Assembly (NCBI RefSeq): GCF_028649435.1
Contig: NZ_JAQSIN010000005.1
Direction: 5' to 3' (one strand)
DNA from: Curvibacter microcysteis
GTDB taxonomy: Bacteria; Pseudomonadota; Gammaproteobacteria; Burkholderiales; Burkholderiaceae_C
Length of the DNA stretch: 64,000 nt
The notes below the pieces were generated by a model. That model worked only from the letters and a program-made list of their open reading frames with translations, made no database searches and had not been told where the DNA came from. The first letter of the stretch is position 1, and every line of letters begins with the position of its first letter. The position numbers and the translations under genes were made by a program. Shown here one piece after another: positions 24,946 to 34,205 of the stretch.

Positions 24946-27900
24946 ATGCAGCAGAACATCCGCTCCAACTTCGACATGCTGAGGTCCTATGAGCCTCAGC
25001 TATGGCGCCTGGGGGCTTTGGCCGAGCGTTATTTCGCCGAAGACCCCAATACCAGCCTGCTCAAGCTTCGTCAGTTTGCCGAGTTACTGGCCCAATCGCT
25101 TGCGGCCCGTGGTGGCTTGTATGTCTCGCAAGAGGAGAGTCAATACGACTTGATTCGTCGCTTGCAAGGTGAAGGATTGTTGCCCCGTGAAATCAAACAG
25201 GTCTTGGATCAGGTCCGTGTCACTGGCAATGCAGCCAATCACGCGCTGGAGGGCGATCATGCGAAAGCCCTGGCCATCCTCAAGTTGTCCTGGCAATTGA
25301 GCCTTTGGTTCCACCGTACGTTCAAGCAGGCCGACTATCGCTCAGGTCCATTTTTGCCACCAGCCTCGCCGGCTGACGAGTCGGCGGAACTCAAGCAGGA
25401 GCTCGCTGCACTCAGGCAAGCAGTTTCGGTCTTTCGGGCCGAGCACGAGAAAGTTGAGAGTGCCCTCCAGGAGGCACAAACCCAGCTGTCTACCCTCAGT
25501 GAGGAGCGCACGGTTTGGGAGCAGATTGCCACGGAATCTGACCTGGCCAAGGTAAAACTGGCAGAGCAGTTGGCAGGGTTGCAAGCCCAAGCCAAGGCGG
25601 CCCCACAAGGCAGTTTCAACCAGTTTGTGGCCTCGGCCAATCAGGCGGCAAGCCTTGTGCAATTGGACGAGGCCGAAACCCGGCGCATCATCGACCAACA
25701 GCTGCGCCAAGCGGGTTGGGAGGCCAACACCGAGGTCTTGCGCTATAGCAAAGGCACCCGGCCGCAGAAGGGCCGCAACCTGGCCATTGCCGAGTGGCCT
25801 TGCGGTGGCTATGCGGCTGACTACGTTTTGTTCCAGGGCTTGGTGCCCATGGCCGTGGTCGAAGCCAAGCGGGGCATCAAAGACGTCTCTGCAGACTTAC
25901 AACAAGCCAAGCGTTACGCCCGTACCTTTGCGCCCAGCACTGAAGCTCAGTTGCACCCCCAGGGTTGGGGCGCTCAGTCAGAGTTTCGAATTCCGTTCGT
26001 CTTTGCCACGAACGGCAGGCCGTACTTGCGTCAACTGGCCACCAAGAGCGGCGTCTGGTTTTGTGACCTGAGGCACCCCAACAACCGCAGTGCAGCGCTG
26101 GATGGTTGGTACACCCCGGAGGGCCTCCATGCCCTGCTTCGCCAAGACGAAATGAGGGCTCACGCAGAACTCGACAACACGCCCTTCAATTACGGCCTGA
26201 AGCTCTTCCCGTTCCAGCAAGACGCGGTGCGTGCTGTTGAGTCCTCCATCGAACGTGGCCAGCGCGAGATCATGCTGGCCATGGCAACGGGCACAGGGAA
26301 AACCAAAACCTGCATCGCGCTCATCTATCGACTACTGAATGCCCAGCGCTTCAAGCGCATTCTTTTTTTGGTCGACAGATCAGCCCTGGGTGAACAGGCA
26401 GCGGGGTCCTTCAAAGACACCCGCATGGAGCGGCTCCAGACGTTTGCCGATACCTTTGGCATCAAGGAGCTCGATACCCAGGCTCCAGATGCCGACACGG
26501 CGGTGCACATCGCGACTGTGCAAGGAATGATGCGCCGCGTGCTGTTCCCCGCAGAAGGTGTGGTGCCACCTCCGGTGGATCAGTACGACTGCATCGTCAT
26601 CGATGAATGCCACCGGGGCTACACCCTGGACAGGGAGATGTCCGACACCGAACTCAGCTTCCGGGGCTTTGACGACTACATCTCCAAATACCGCCGGGTG
26701 TTGGATTACTTTGACGCAGTCAAGATTGGCCTGACAGCCACCCCAGCCCTCCACACCGTCGACATTTTTGGCCCGCCCGTGTTCACCTACAGCTACCGCG
26801 AAGCGGTCGTGGATGGTTATCTGGTCGACTACGAGCCCCCGATTCAGATCGAAACCAAACTCACCGAGACGGGCATGGTCTGGAAAGTGGGCGAAGAGGT
26901 CAAGGTCTATGACGTCAAGCGAAATCAGCTTGATCTCTACAAGGCCCCCGATGAAATCAAACTCAAGGTCGAAGACTTCAACCGCAAGGTCATTACCAGA
27001 CCCTTCAATGAAGCTGTATGCCAATACCTGGCTCAGGAGATCGACCCCAGCGGGCAGCGCAAGACACTGATCTTTTGTGTCAGCAGCGACCATGCCGACA
27101 TGGTGGTGGACATCCTCAAAGCGGCGCTTGAGGCTCAGTACGGAAGCGTCGAAGACGATGCCGTGATCAAGATCACAGGCAACGCAGACAAACCGCTGGA
27201 GCTCATCAAACGCTACAAGAACGAGCGCTTGCCCAATGTTGCTGTCACGGTAGATTTGCTCACCACGGGCATTGATGTGCCAGCGATCTGCAACCTGGTC
27301 TTTCTGAGGCAAGTCAACAGCCGCATTTTGTTCGACCAAATGCTGGGCCGAGCCACCCGGCGATGCACATTCGATGGTGAGCCCAAAGACGCCTTCCGGG
27401 TTTTTGATGCGGTCCACCTGTTCGAGAACATCGGCAATATGACTGACATGAAACCCGTTGTGGTGAACCCGAAGATCACATTCGCCCAGCTCGAGTCAGA
27501 GTTCGCGCAAGTGCAATCCGATGGCGCGCGTGAGCTTTTGCGTGATCAGTTTCTGGCCAAGTTGCAGGTCAAGAAGCGCCATCTCGACGGCAAGGCCACC
27601 GAAGACTTTGAGGCCAAGGCGGGCATGAGCCCAGATGTTTTCATTCAGAAGCTCAAAGAGCTGAGCCTGCCAGAGGTGGCGGCGTGGTTCACGCAGAACC
27701 CTCATCTGGGTGAAATCCTGGACCGCAAGACGGCAGGCAATGGCCAGCCCATGTACGTGTCTGACCACCCAGACGAGTTTGTGCGTGCAGAGCGCGGCTA
27801 TGGCAAGGCCAGCAAGCCACAAGACTATTTAGAGGAATTCAAGGCCTTCATCAACAGCCATGGCAATGAATTGCCAGCTTTGATGGCGGTGCTGACCAGA

Positions 27901-28350
27901 CCACGCGACTTGACCCGTCAGCAACTCAAGGAGCTGACCTTGGCCTTGGATCTGGCTGGCTTCAGCGAAGCCCGGCTCGCCACAGCCTGGCGTGAAATGA
28001 GCAACCAGGACATTGCTGCGCGCATCGTCGGGTACATTCGTCAGGCTGCGCTGGGCGACGCCTTGCTGCCCTACAGCGAGCGTGTGGACCATGCCTTGCA
28101 AGCGATGTTGGCCAAGCCTCCCGGCGGCAAGCCGTGGAGCGAGCCGCAGCGCAATTGGCTCAAGCGCATCGCTGCTCAGACCAAAGCCAACCTGCTGGTG
28201 GACCGGGCTGCTCTGGATGATCCAGACTTGCTGTTCAAGCGCGAGGGCGGTGGTTTCGCCCGCCTTGACAGACTTTTCAACGGCCAGCTTCAACCTGTGC
28301 TGGACGCTTTCAATGATGCACTTTGGGCGCCATCCGCCCAAAGCGCCTGA
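24946..28350 (+). CDS. hsdR: Type I restriction enzyme R subunit (EcoEI-like HsdR)
   Basis: HsdR is the ATP-driven translocase and nuclease of a type I restriction complex. The 1134-residue protein has an N-terminal DUF4145-like helical region (about 1-120), a coiled-coil linker (about 165-235), and a PD-(D/E)XK nuclease with Asp in Ala-Ala-Asp-Tyr-Val (about 289) and Glu-Ala-Lys (about 304-306). The helicase motor has Thr-Gly-Thr-Gly-Lys-Thr (about 447-452), an Asp-Glu-Cys-His box (about 553-556), Leu-Thr-Ala-Thr-Pro, and motif VI Gln-Met-Leu-Gly-Arg-Ala-Thr-Arg-Arg (about 797). The C-terminal ~150 residues fit the EcoEI R C-terminal domain. The start at MQQNIRSNF follows a GAGGG site. All catalytic motifs are intact. 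Confidence 0.95.
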   Translation: MQQNIRSNFDMLRSYEPQLWRLGALAERYFAEDPNTSLLKLRQFAELLAQSLAARGGLYVSQEESQYDLIRRLQGEGLLPREIKQVLDQVRVTGNAANHALEGDHAKALAILKLSWQLSLWFHRTFKQADYRSGPFLPPASPADESAELKQELAALRQAVSVFRAEHEKVESALQEAQTQLSTLSEERTVWEQIATESDLAKVKLAEQLAGLQAQAKAAPQGSFNQFVASANQAASLVQLDEAETRRIIDQQLRQAGWEANTEVLRYSKGTRPQKGRNLAIAEWPCGGYAADYVLFQGLVPMAVVEAKRGIKDVSADLQQAKRYARTFAPSTEAQLHPQGWGAQSEFRIPFVFATNGRPYLRQLATKSGVWFCDLRHPNNRSAALDGWYTPEGLHALLRQDEMRAHAELDNTPFNYGLKLFPFQQDAVRAVESSIERGQREIMLAMATGTGKTKTCIALIYRLLNAQRFKRILFLVDRSALGEQAAGSFKDTRMERLQTFADTFGIKELDTQAPDADTAVHIATVQGMMRRVLFPAEGVVPPPVDQYDCIVIDECHRGYTLDREMSDTELSFRGFDDYISKYRRVLDYFDAVKIGLTATPALHTVDIFGPPVFTYSYREAVVDGYLVDYEPPIQIETKLTETGMVWKVGEEVKVYDVKRNQLDLYKAPDEIKLKVEDFNRKVITRPFNEAVCQYLAQEIDPSGQRKTLIFCVSSDHADMVVDILKAALEAQYGSVEDDAVIKITGNADKPLELIKRYKNERLPNVAVTVDLLTTGIDVPAICNLVFLRQVNSRILFDQMLGRATRRCTFDGEPKDAFRVFDAVHLFENIGNMTDMKPVVVNPKITFAQLESEFAQVQSDGARELLRDQFLAKLQVKKRHLDGKATEDFEAKAGMSPDVFIQKLKELSLPEVAAWFTQNPHLGEILDRKTAGNGQPMYVSDHPDEFVRAERGYGKASKPQDYLEEFKAFINSHGNELPALMAVLTRPRDLTRQQLKELTLALDLAGFSEARLATAWREMSNQDIAARIVGYIRQAALGDALLPYSERVDHALQAMLAKPPGGKPWSEPQRNWLKRIAAQTKANLLVDRAALDDPDLLFKREGGGFARLDRLFNGQLQPVLDAFNDALWAPSAQSA

Positions 28351-28360
28351 TGCTTTTTCC

Positions 28361-29959
28361 ATGTCCAAAATTCCACAAGTCACTCAAGACATTGGCGCCA
28401 AGCTCTGGTCGCTGTGCCACGTCCTTCGTGACGACGGCGTCACTTATCACCAATACCTCAGCGAACTGACCTACCTGCTCTTTCTGAAAATGATGAAAGA
28501 GACAGGGCAGGAAGACCGGCTCAAGGTTTGGATTCGGCCCAAGAAGAGCGAGCCGGCAGTCGAGCAAGCGGGTACACGATGGGACGACCTGCTCAGCGCT
28601 TCTGCGCCGGAGCGCTTGGACACCTACAAAGAAATGTTGCTGAGCTACGGCCTGCACGGCCGTGGCGCCGTGCAACAGATCTATGCCAACGCCAACACCT
28701 TCATCACCAAGCCGGCCACGTTGAGCAAGCTGGTGACGGACATCGACGCGCTCGACTGGTACAGCGTGCAGCGCGACGACCTGGGTGATCTGTATGAAGA
28801 CTTGCTGGAGCGCAATGCCACGGAGAAGAAAAGTGGCGCCGGCCAGTACTTCACCCCTCGGCATTTGATCGACAGCATCGTCACCGTGCTGAGACCCAGC
28901 TTGACCGACGTGATTCAGGATCCCGCTGCCGGCACCTGTGGCTTCTTGATTGCAGCCAACAACTACCTGCGTGAAACGAATGACTTCGACAGCCTGGATG
29001 AGGCTGCCCAGCGCCGCTACCGCCATCAAACCTTCTTTGGCATGGAGCTGGTGCAAGACACCCACCGCCTGGCCTTGATGAACATGCTGTTGCATGGCAT
29101 TGAAGGCGGCGTGACCTATGGCGACACCCTGGGCGAAGAAGGCACTCGGTTGCCGCAGGCCACCTTGATCTTGTCCAACCCACCGTTTGGCACCAAGAAG
29201 GGCGGCGGACTGCCCACCCGCAAAGACCTGACCTTTGAGACCAGCAACAAGCAGTTCGCCTTCTTGCAGCACATCTACCGCAACTTGGCCCCCGGTGGCC
29301 GCGCGGCTGTGGTGTTGCCCGACAACGTGCTGTTTGAAAGCAATGTGGGCACCAGCATCCGCCGAGATCTGATGGACAAGTGCAATCTGCACACCATCCT
29401 GCGGCTGCCCACCGGCATCTTTTACGCCCAGGGTGTCAAAACCAATGTGCTCTTTTTCACCAAAGGAGAGAAGAGCGACAAAGGCAACACCCAAGAAGTG
29501 TGGGTCTACGACATGCGCGCCAACATGCCCCAGTTTGGCAAGCGCACCCCTTTCACGCGTGACTACTTCCGAACCCCGCCGGAGGCCCCGGCCGATGTGC
29601 AGCGCGACAAGTTTGAGGATGTCTTTGGCACGGACCCCCAAGGCGGCCCCCAAGCCCTGGCCCAGCGTGTGGACACCGGTGACTCGGGCCGCTGGCGCAA
29701 GTTCACCATCGAGCAAATCAAAGAGCGTGGTGACAACCTCGACCTGGCCTGGCTCAAAGACGACAGCGCTGACACCGCCCAGCAACAGCGCGAAGACCCC
29801 GCCCTGCTGGCCCGCCTGGTCATGCGCGAGATGAATGCGGCCTTGGCAGAATTGCGCGCCATGGTGGAAGCCCTGGGTGAAGACCCCGATGCCGAGTTGG
29901 AAGACCTGCTGTTGGACGATGCCGAGCCTGGCGATGCGGCAGAGAAGGCCTCGGCATGA
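28361..29959 (+). CDS. hsdM: Type I restriction-modification methyltransferase subunit HsdM
   Basis: HsdM is the adenine-N6 methyltransferase that marks self DNA and forms the core of the restriction complex with HsdS. The 532-residue protein has an N-terminal helical HsdM domain (about 1-140), then Gln-Tyr-Phe-Thr-Pro-Arg (about 161), the SAM-binding Asp-Pro-Ala-Ala-Gly-Thr-Cys-Gly-Phe (about 187) and catalytic Asn-Pro-Pro-Phe (about 272). The acidic C-terminus is common in the family. The ATG is 10 bp after the hsdR stop. The stop overlaps the next gene's start by four bases, so translation is probably coupled. Confidence 0.96.
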   Translation: MSKIPQVTQDIGAKLWSLCHVLRDDGVTYHQYLSELTYLLFLKMMKETGQEDRLKVWIRPKKSEPAVEQAGTRWDDLLSASAPERLDTYKEMLLSYGLHGRGAVQQIYANANTFITKPATLSKLVTDIDALDWYSVQRDDLGDLYEDLLERNATEKKSGAGQYFTPRHLIDSIVTVLRPSLTDVIQDPAAGTCGFLIAANNYLRETNDFDSLDEAAQRRYRHQTFFGMELVQDTHRLALMNMLLHGIEGGVTYGDTLGEEGTRLPQATLILSNPPFGTKKGGGLPTRKDLTFETSNKQFAFLQHIYRNLAPGGRAAVVLPDNVLFESNVGTSIRRDLMDKCNLHTILRLPTGIFYAQGVKTNVLFFTKGEKSDKGNTQEVWVYDMRANMPQFGKRTPFTRDYFRTPPEAPADVQRDKFEDVFGTDPQGGPQALAQRVDTGDSGRWRKFTIEQIKERGDNLDLAWLKDDSADTAQQQREDPALLARLVMREMNAALAELRAMVEALGEDPDAELEDLLLDDAEPGDAAEKASA

Positions 29960-30999
29960 GCCAGTTGCCCAGCACACAACCCCACGACCTGCATGCCGAA
30001 CTGCGCATCCTCATTGCCAGCAGCCGCCAGCGCTTGGCGGGCGCTGTGAACGCGGAATTGACTCGCCTTTACTGGACGGTGGGCCAACGCCTGAGCACCG
30101 AGGTGCTGGGTGAAGGCGAACGCGCCAAATATGGCATCCAGCTCATCAACCGCGTGGGCGAGCAGTTGGCCCGTGAGTTTGGCCGTGGGTTTGAGGCCAA
30201 GAACCTGCGCCGCATGGTGCAGTTTGCGCATACCTTTCCCGCGCCAGAGATTGTCGCGACACTGTCACGACAATTGAGCTGGAGCCATTTTGTGAAGCTG
30301 TTGCCGCTCAAATCTGAGCCGGCACGCCAGTTCTATGCTCAGCAGGCCGCTACCAACCTCTGGAGTGTGCGTGAACTGCGCGACCAAATCGAGCGCAAGG
30401 CCTTTGAGCGCACAGAGATCGCCAGCGCCCAAGCCCCGCTGCGACACCCGGCGGAAACGGAGTCCGCCGTGGTCTTCAAAGACCCCTATTTTTTGGACTT
30501 CCTGGGCTTGCGCCAGGGCCACGACGAGGCCGACCTGGAGGCCGGCATCTTGCGTCAGCTTGAAGCCTTCATTCTGGAGCTGGGCCGAGGCTTTGCCTTT
30601 GTCGAGCGGCAAAAGCGCATGGTCATTGACGGCGAAGACTTCTACCTCGACCTGCTCTTCTTCCACCGCCGCCTGCGCCGCTTGGTGGCCATTGAGTTAA
30701 AGCTGGGCCGCTTCAAAGCCGCGCACAAAGGCCAGATGGAGCTGTACCTGAAATGGCTGGACAAGCACGAGCGCCACAGCGGCGAAGAAGCGCCCATCGG
30801 CCTGATCCTCTGCGCCGAATCCAGCCGCGAGCAAGTGGAGCTGCTGCAAATGCACAAAGACGGCATCACCGTGGCCGAGTACTGGACCGAGCTGCCACCC
30901 AAGGCAGAACTGGAGCTGCGGCTGCATCAGGCGCTGCTGGAGGCGAGGGAGACGATGGCGAGGCGGGGGGTGTTGTTGGAGGGGGATGGAGATGAGTGA
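29956..30999 (+). CDS. YhcG-like PD-(D/E)XK nuclease domain protein (DUF1016)
   Basis: This 347-residue protein has the YhcG N-terminal domain (about 10-180; Leu-Tyr-Trp-Thr-Val-Gly-Gln-Arg, Asn-Leu-Arg-Arg-Met-Val-Gln-Phe-Ala and Leu-Ser-Trp-Ser-His-Phe are typical) and a C-terminal nuclease fold. The predicted active site is Asp in Tyr-Leu-Asp-Leu-Leu-Phe-Phe (about 230) and Glu-Leu-Lys (about 247-249), followed by Lys-Gly-Gln-Met-Glu-Leu-Tyr-Leu. Family members are frequent passengers inside type I restriction loci. Here the gene sits between hsdM and hsdS with overlaps on both sides, so it is an integral cistron. A role in defence is inferred; whether it cuts DNA is not known from sequence. 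Confidence 0.9.
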   Translation: MSQLPSTQPHDLHAELRILIASSRQRLAGAVNAELTRLYWTVGQRLSTEVLGEGERAKYGIQLINRVGEQLAREFGRGFEAKNLRRMVQFAHTFPAPEIVATLSRQLSWSHFVKLLPLKSEPARQFYAQQAATNLWSVRELRDQIERKAFERTEIASAQAPLRHPAETESAVVFKDPYFLDFLGLRQGHDEADLEAGILRQLEAFILELGRGFAFVERQKRMVIDGEDFYLDLLFFHRRLRRLVAIELKLGRFKAAHKGQMELYLKWLDKHERHSGEEAPIGLILCAESSREQVELLQMHKDGITVAEYWTELPPKAELELRLHQALLEARETMARRGVLLEGDGDE

Positions 31000-32605
31000 C
31001 CTGGACAGCTTGGCTCAAGGGCTGCCTCCAACCTGGGCCGTTGCAACGCTGGGCGACCTTGTCGACTACGGCCGTACCAACAAGGCCGAGCCAGAAGAGA
31101 TCGACGATTCTGCCTGGGTGTTGGAGCTGGAGGATGTCGAGAAACACAGCTCACGTCTTCTGCGGCGCGTGACCTTCGGTGAGCGGCAATCCAAGAGCAC
31201 CAAGAATCGCTTTGAAACTGGTGACGTGCTCTACGGCAAGCTGCGGCCCTATCTGAACAAGGTGCTCATCGCGGATCAACCCGGCTTCTGCACCACTGAG
31301 ATTGTGCCGATCAAGTGCTCAGCACACCTGGACACACGTTTCATTTTTCATTGGCTCAAACACCCGGAATTTCTTCGTTACGTCGAAGCCCAAAGCCACG
31401 GCATGAACATGCCACGCCTCGGAACCGAGGCTGGCCGCGCGGCACCGGTCATACTGGCACCCCTGCCTGAGCAAACCCGCATCGCCGACCAACTCGACAC
31501 CTTGCTGGCCCGCATCAAGGCCTGCAACGAGCACCTCGATGCCATCCCGGCGCTGCTCAAGCGGTTTCGGCAGGCGGTGTTGGAGCTTGGTTTGTCGGGT
31601 GATCTCAACACTGTTTTGCGCGAGGGTTATGCCATCGAGAGAGATGCTTGGACCCCAACGACGCTAGGTGAAGTTACAACCATTGGCACGGGTTCGACGC
31701 CATTGAGATCAAACGGTGGCTACTTTGCGCCGTCGGGAACGCCTTGGATCACAAGTGCTGCGACTGGATCGCCGTATGTCGATCAAGCCCAAGAATATGT
31801 GACCCCCGCCGCGATTGCTGCCCATCGTCTAAAGGTGTATCCACCAGGTACGTTGTTAGTCGCCATGTATGGTGAAGGGAAAACCAGGGGCCAGGTTTCA
31901 GAGCTCCGAATTCATGCCACGATCAACCAAGCCTGTGCAGCCGTGACTGTTGACACGGCACTTGCGAGAACCACTTTCGTGAAACTGGCGTTGTTGGTTC
32001 AGTATGAGCAAATGCGCGCAATGGCTGAAGGTGGCAACCAGCCCAATCTGAACCTTTCAAAAGTGAAAGCAATTCCTATCCTGCTGCCACCTTTGCGGGA
32101 GCAGGATGAAATCATTCGAGGCGTCGAATCTCTGCTCCGACAGGCCGAAGCCATTGAGGCGCACTACAACGCTATCCGTGAGCAAGCTCACCGTCTTCCC
32201 TCTCAAGTTTTGAACAAAGCCTTTCACGGCGAGCTGGTACCACAAGACCCCAACGACGAATCTGCCACTGCTTTGGTTGACCGCCTCGCCGCTGAACGAA
32301 GCCAAAGCGATTCGGCGCCCAAAGTGAGCAAAACGCGAGCGCCGCGTGTTGCTCGATCTTCCCAAGCAATCACATCCCCCAGCAAAGCCATGCCCAACAA
32401 AAGCCGCCAAGACGAAGACGTGAAAGGCCAGCCCTATCTTGCCGCCCACCTACGGCGCCTGGGCCAACCGGTGGATGCCAAGACTTTGTACGAAGCCTCT
32501 GAATTGCCGGTGGCCGACTTCTACAAGCAACTCGCCTGGGAGATTGCCGAAGGCCATGTGAACGACGCCGACCCATTGCTGGAGCCAGCCCGCCATGCGG
32601 CTTGA
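30986..32605 (+). CDS. hsdS: Type I restriction-modification specificity subunit HsdS, with a C-terminal extension
   Basis: HsdS chooses the bipartite DNA target for the HsdM/HsdR complex. The 539-residue protein has two target-recognition domains (about residues 15-150 and 220-370). Each is followed by a helical spacer: Leu-Pro-Glu-Gln-Thr-Arg-Ile-Ala-Asp-Gln-Leu after the first and Pro-Pro-Leu-Arg-Glu-Gln-Asp-Glu-Ile after the second, the standard conserved regions. The part coding for TRD2 is noticeably less GC-rich than TRD1, which suggests TRD exchange. About 100 extra C-terminal residues carry a Ser/Lys-rich linker and a small helical domain. The ATG overlaps the preceding gene by 14 bp; a second ATG two codons later is also possible. 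Confidence 0.93.
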   Translation: MEMSDLDSLAQGLPPTWAVATLGDLVDYGRTNKAEPEEIDDSAWVLELEDVEKHSSRLLRRVTFGERQSKSTKNRFETGDVLYGKLRPYLNKVLIADQPGFCTTEIVPIKCSAHLDTRFIFHWLKHPEFLRYVEAQSHGMNMPRLGTEAGRAAPVILAPLPEQTRIADQLDTLLARIKACNEHLDAIPALLKRFRQAVLELGLSGDLNTVLREGYAIERDAWTPTTLGEVTTIGTGSTPLRSNGGYFAPSGTPWITSAATGSPYVDQAQEYVTPAAIAAHRLKVYPPGTLLVAMYGEGKTRGQVSELRIHATINQACAAVTVDTALARTTFVKLALLVQYEQMRAMAEGGNQPNLNLSKVKAIPILLPPLREQDEIIRGVESLLRQAEAIEAHYNAIREQAHRLPSQVLNKAFHGELVPQDPNDESATALVDRLAAERSQSDSAPKVSKTRAPRVARSSQAITSPSKAMPNKSRQDEDVKGQPYLAAHLRRLGQPVDAKTLYEASELPVADFYKQLAWEIAEGHVNDADPLLEPARHAA

Positions 32606-34205
32606 TCGCGTCTACATCGACGGCTACAAGAACCTCAAGGGCCTGGACCTGGACTTTGATGAGCGCCAGCTCACCACGGTGCTGATCGGCCAAAACGGGG
32701 CGGGCAAGTCCAACCTGATTGAGGCACTGGTGCAGGTGTTCCGTTGGGTGGACATGCGCCGTCAGGCCCCGCAATTTCGCTACCGGGTGGAGTACCGCAT
32801 CCAGCCCCAGAACAGCAATAGCCTGGTCAATGAACCCCTGCGCATTACGCTGAGCAACTGGCCCGGCGAGCCCGAGCTGGCGGTGGAAGGCAGGGCGGTG
32901 TCCCGGGCTGAGTTTGAGCGCAACAAGACAAACTGGTTTCCTGACCTTGTCTTTGGCTACTACTCGGGCGGCAGTCGGCGCCTGGAGTCGCTATTCGACG
33001 CGCACCAGCGGCGCTACTACGACGCGATCAAGCTGGAAGATGACCCCGCGCTGTGCGCGGACGCGCAACGCGAGCGGCGGCTGTTTTATTGCCGGTCGAT
33101 TCATGGCGTGCTGGCGCTGATTGCGCTGTTCGCTTTTCCTGATCAGCGGGTTACGCGTGAGCTGGGCGAGCGGCTGGGCATCCAGGGCTTTCACTCGCTG
33201 CTGGCGCATTTGCGTCAGCCCTGGTTTGCGAAGAGCAAAAGCAAGAGCGTGGACCGCTCTGCCGAGAATCTTTGGGGCGCAGCCGGTCCTGCAGGCCGTA
33301 CAGCGCGTGCGTTCAAGGCATCGGCCTTTCATCCGTTCGCACTGCAGGGCAACGCGATTGACGACTATCGCGACAAGCAGCAAATCGAATCCCAGTACGC
33401 TGCCTACTTGCGCTCTCCAGAGGCGCTGAGCGCTTTCGCGAAGAACTACGGCAGCGAGCGCGAGCTCTTCTATGCGCTGGAGGCCATGGACATCTCGGAC
33501 CTCGTCCGCGACATCTTGGTGTGGGTGCTGCGCAGCAATGATGGGTCGGGGGATGTGGGTTTCGCTGACCTGTCCGACGGTGAGCGCCAGTTGCTGATGG
33601 TGCTGGGCTTGATCCGCGTTTCCAGCGGCCAACGCGCGCTCTTTCTGCTCGATGAGCCAGACACCCACCTCAACCCGCACTGGCAGCACAGCTACTTGAA
33701 GTTGATCGAAGACTGGACGGGCATTGCCGCTGATGCGGAAAGCTGCCACATCGTTCTGACCTCGCACAACCCGCTCACGATCTCGGCGCTGACGCGCAAC
33801 GAGGTGCGGGTGATCACGCAAGAGGCAGATGGGCGGGTGACGGCTGCGCCGCCGTATGCGGACCCCAAGGGAATGGGTTTCACTGCGACGTTGACGGAGA
33901 TATTTGGTCTGGCCAGCAGCCTTGACATTGAAACTCAGAGGCTTGTCGATGAGCGCAATGAGCTGGTGCAACTTTCCAGTCTCAGCGACGAACAACAACG
34001 CCAGCTCATCGTACTGAACGACAAACTTGCCCGATATGGTTTCCTGAACGAAGACAGGGAGCCTCTGTACCAAGACTTCCTTCGCGCTTGGCACGACGTT
34101 AGGTATGCAGACAGGCCACCCCTCACGCCTGCCGATGTGGATGCACGGCAGCGTGCAATGAAAGCGCTGATTCAACAGCTCATGAATTCGGAGGCTAAGC
34201 AGTGA
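32595..34205 (+). CDS. AAA ATPase, Septu PtuA-like
   Basis: This 536-residue ATPase of the SMC/ABC-like AAA group has Walker A Gly-Gln-Asn-Gly-Ala-Gly-Lys-Ser-Asn (about 32-40), signature Leu-Ser-Asp-Gly-Glu-Arg-Gln (about 326-332), Walker B Leu-Phe-Leu-Leu-Asp-Glu-Pro-Asp-Thr-His-Leu-Asn-Pro (about 347-359) and a switch in Leu-Thr-Ser-His-Asn-Pro-Leu. The C-terminal tail resembles that of ATPases paired with HNH nucleases in Septu and Septu-like retron systems. It overlaps hsdS by 11 bp and the HNH-like gene by 4 bp. In Septu, PtuA forms a complex with PtuB that controls nuclease activity in response to phage. Assignment rests on domain order and neighbour. Confidence 0.8.
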   Translation: MRLDRVYIDGYKNLKGLDLDFDERQLTTVLIGQNGAGKSNLIEALVQVFRWVDMRRQAPQFRYRVEYRIQPQNSNSLVNEPLRITLSNWPGEPELAVEGRAVSRAEFERNKTNWFPDLVFGYYSGGSRRLESLFDAHQRRYYDAIKLEDDPALCADAQRERRLFYCRSIHGVLALIALFAFPDQRVTRELGERLGIQGFHSLLAHLRQPWFAKSKSKSVDRSAENLWGAAGPAGRTARAFKASAFHPFALQGNAIDDYRDKQQIESQYAAYLRSPEALSAFAKNYGSERELFYALEAMDISDLVRDILVWVLRSNDGSGDVGFADLSDGERQLLMVLGLIRVSSGQRALFLLDEPDTHLNPHWQHSYLKLIEDWTGIAADAESCHIVLTSHNPLTISALTRNEVRVITQEADGRVTAAPPYADPKGMGFTATLTEIFGLASSLDIETQRLVDERNELVQLSSLSDEQQRQLIVLNDKLARYGFLNEDREPLYQDFLRAWHDVRYADRPPLTPADVDARQRAMKALIQQLMNSEAKQ

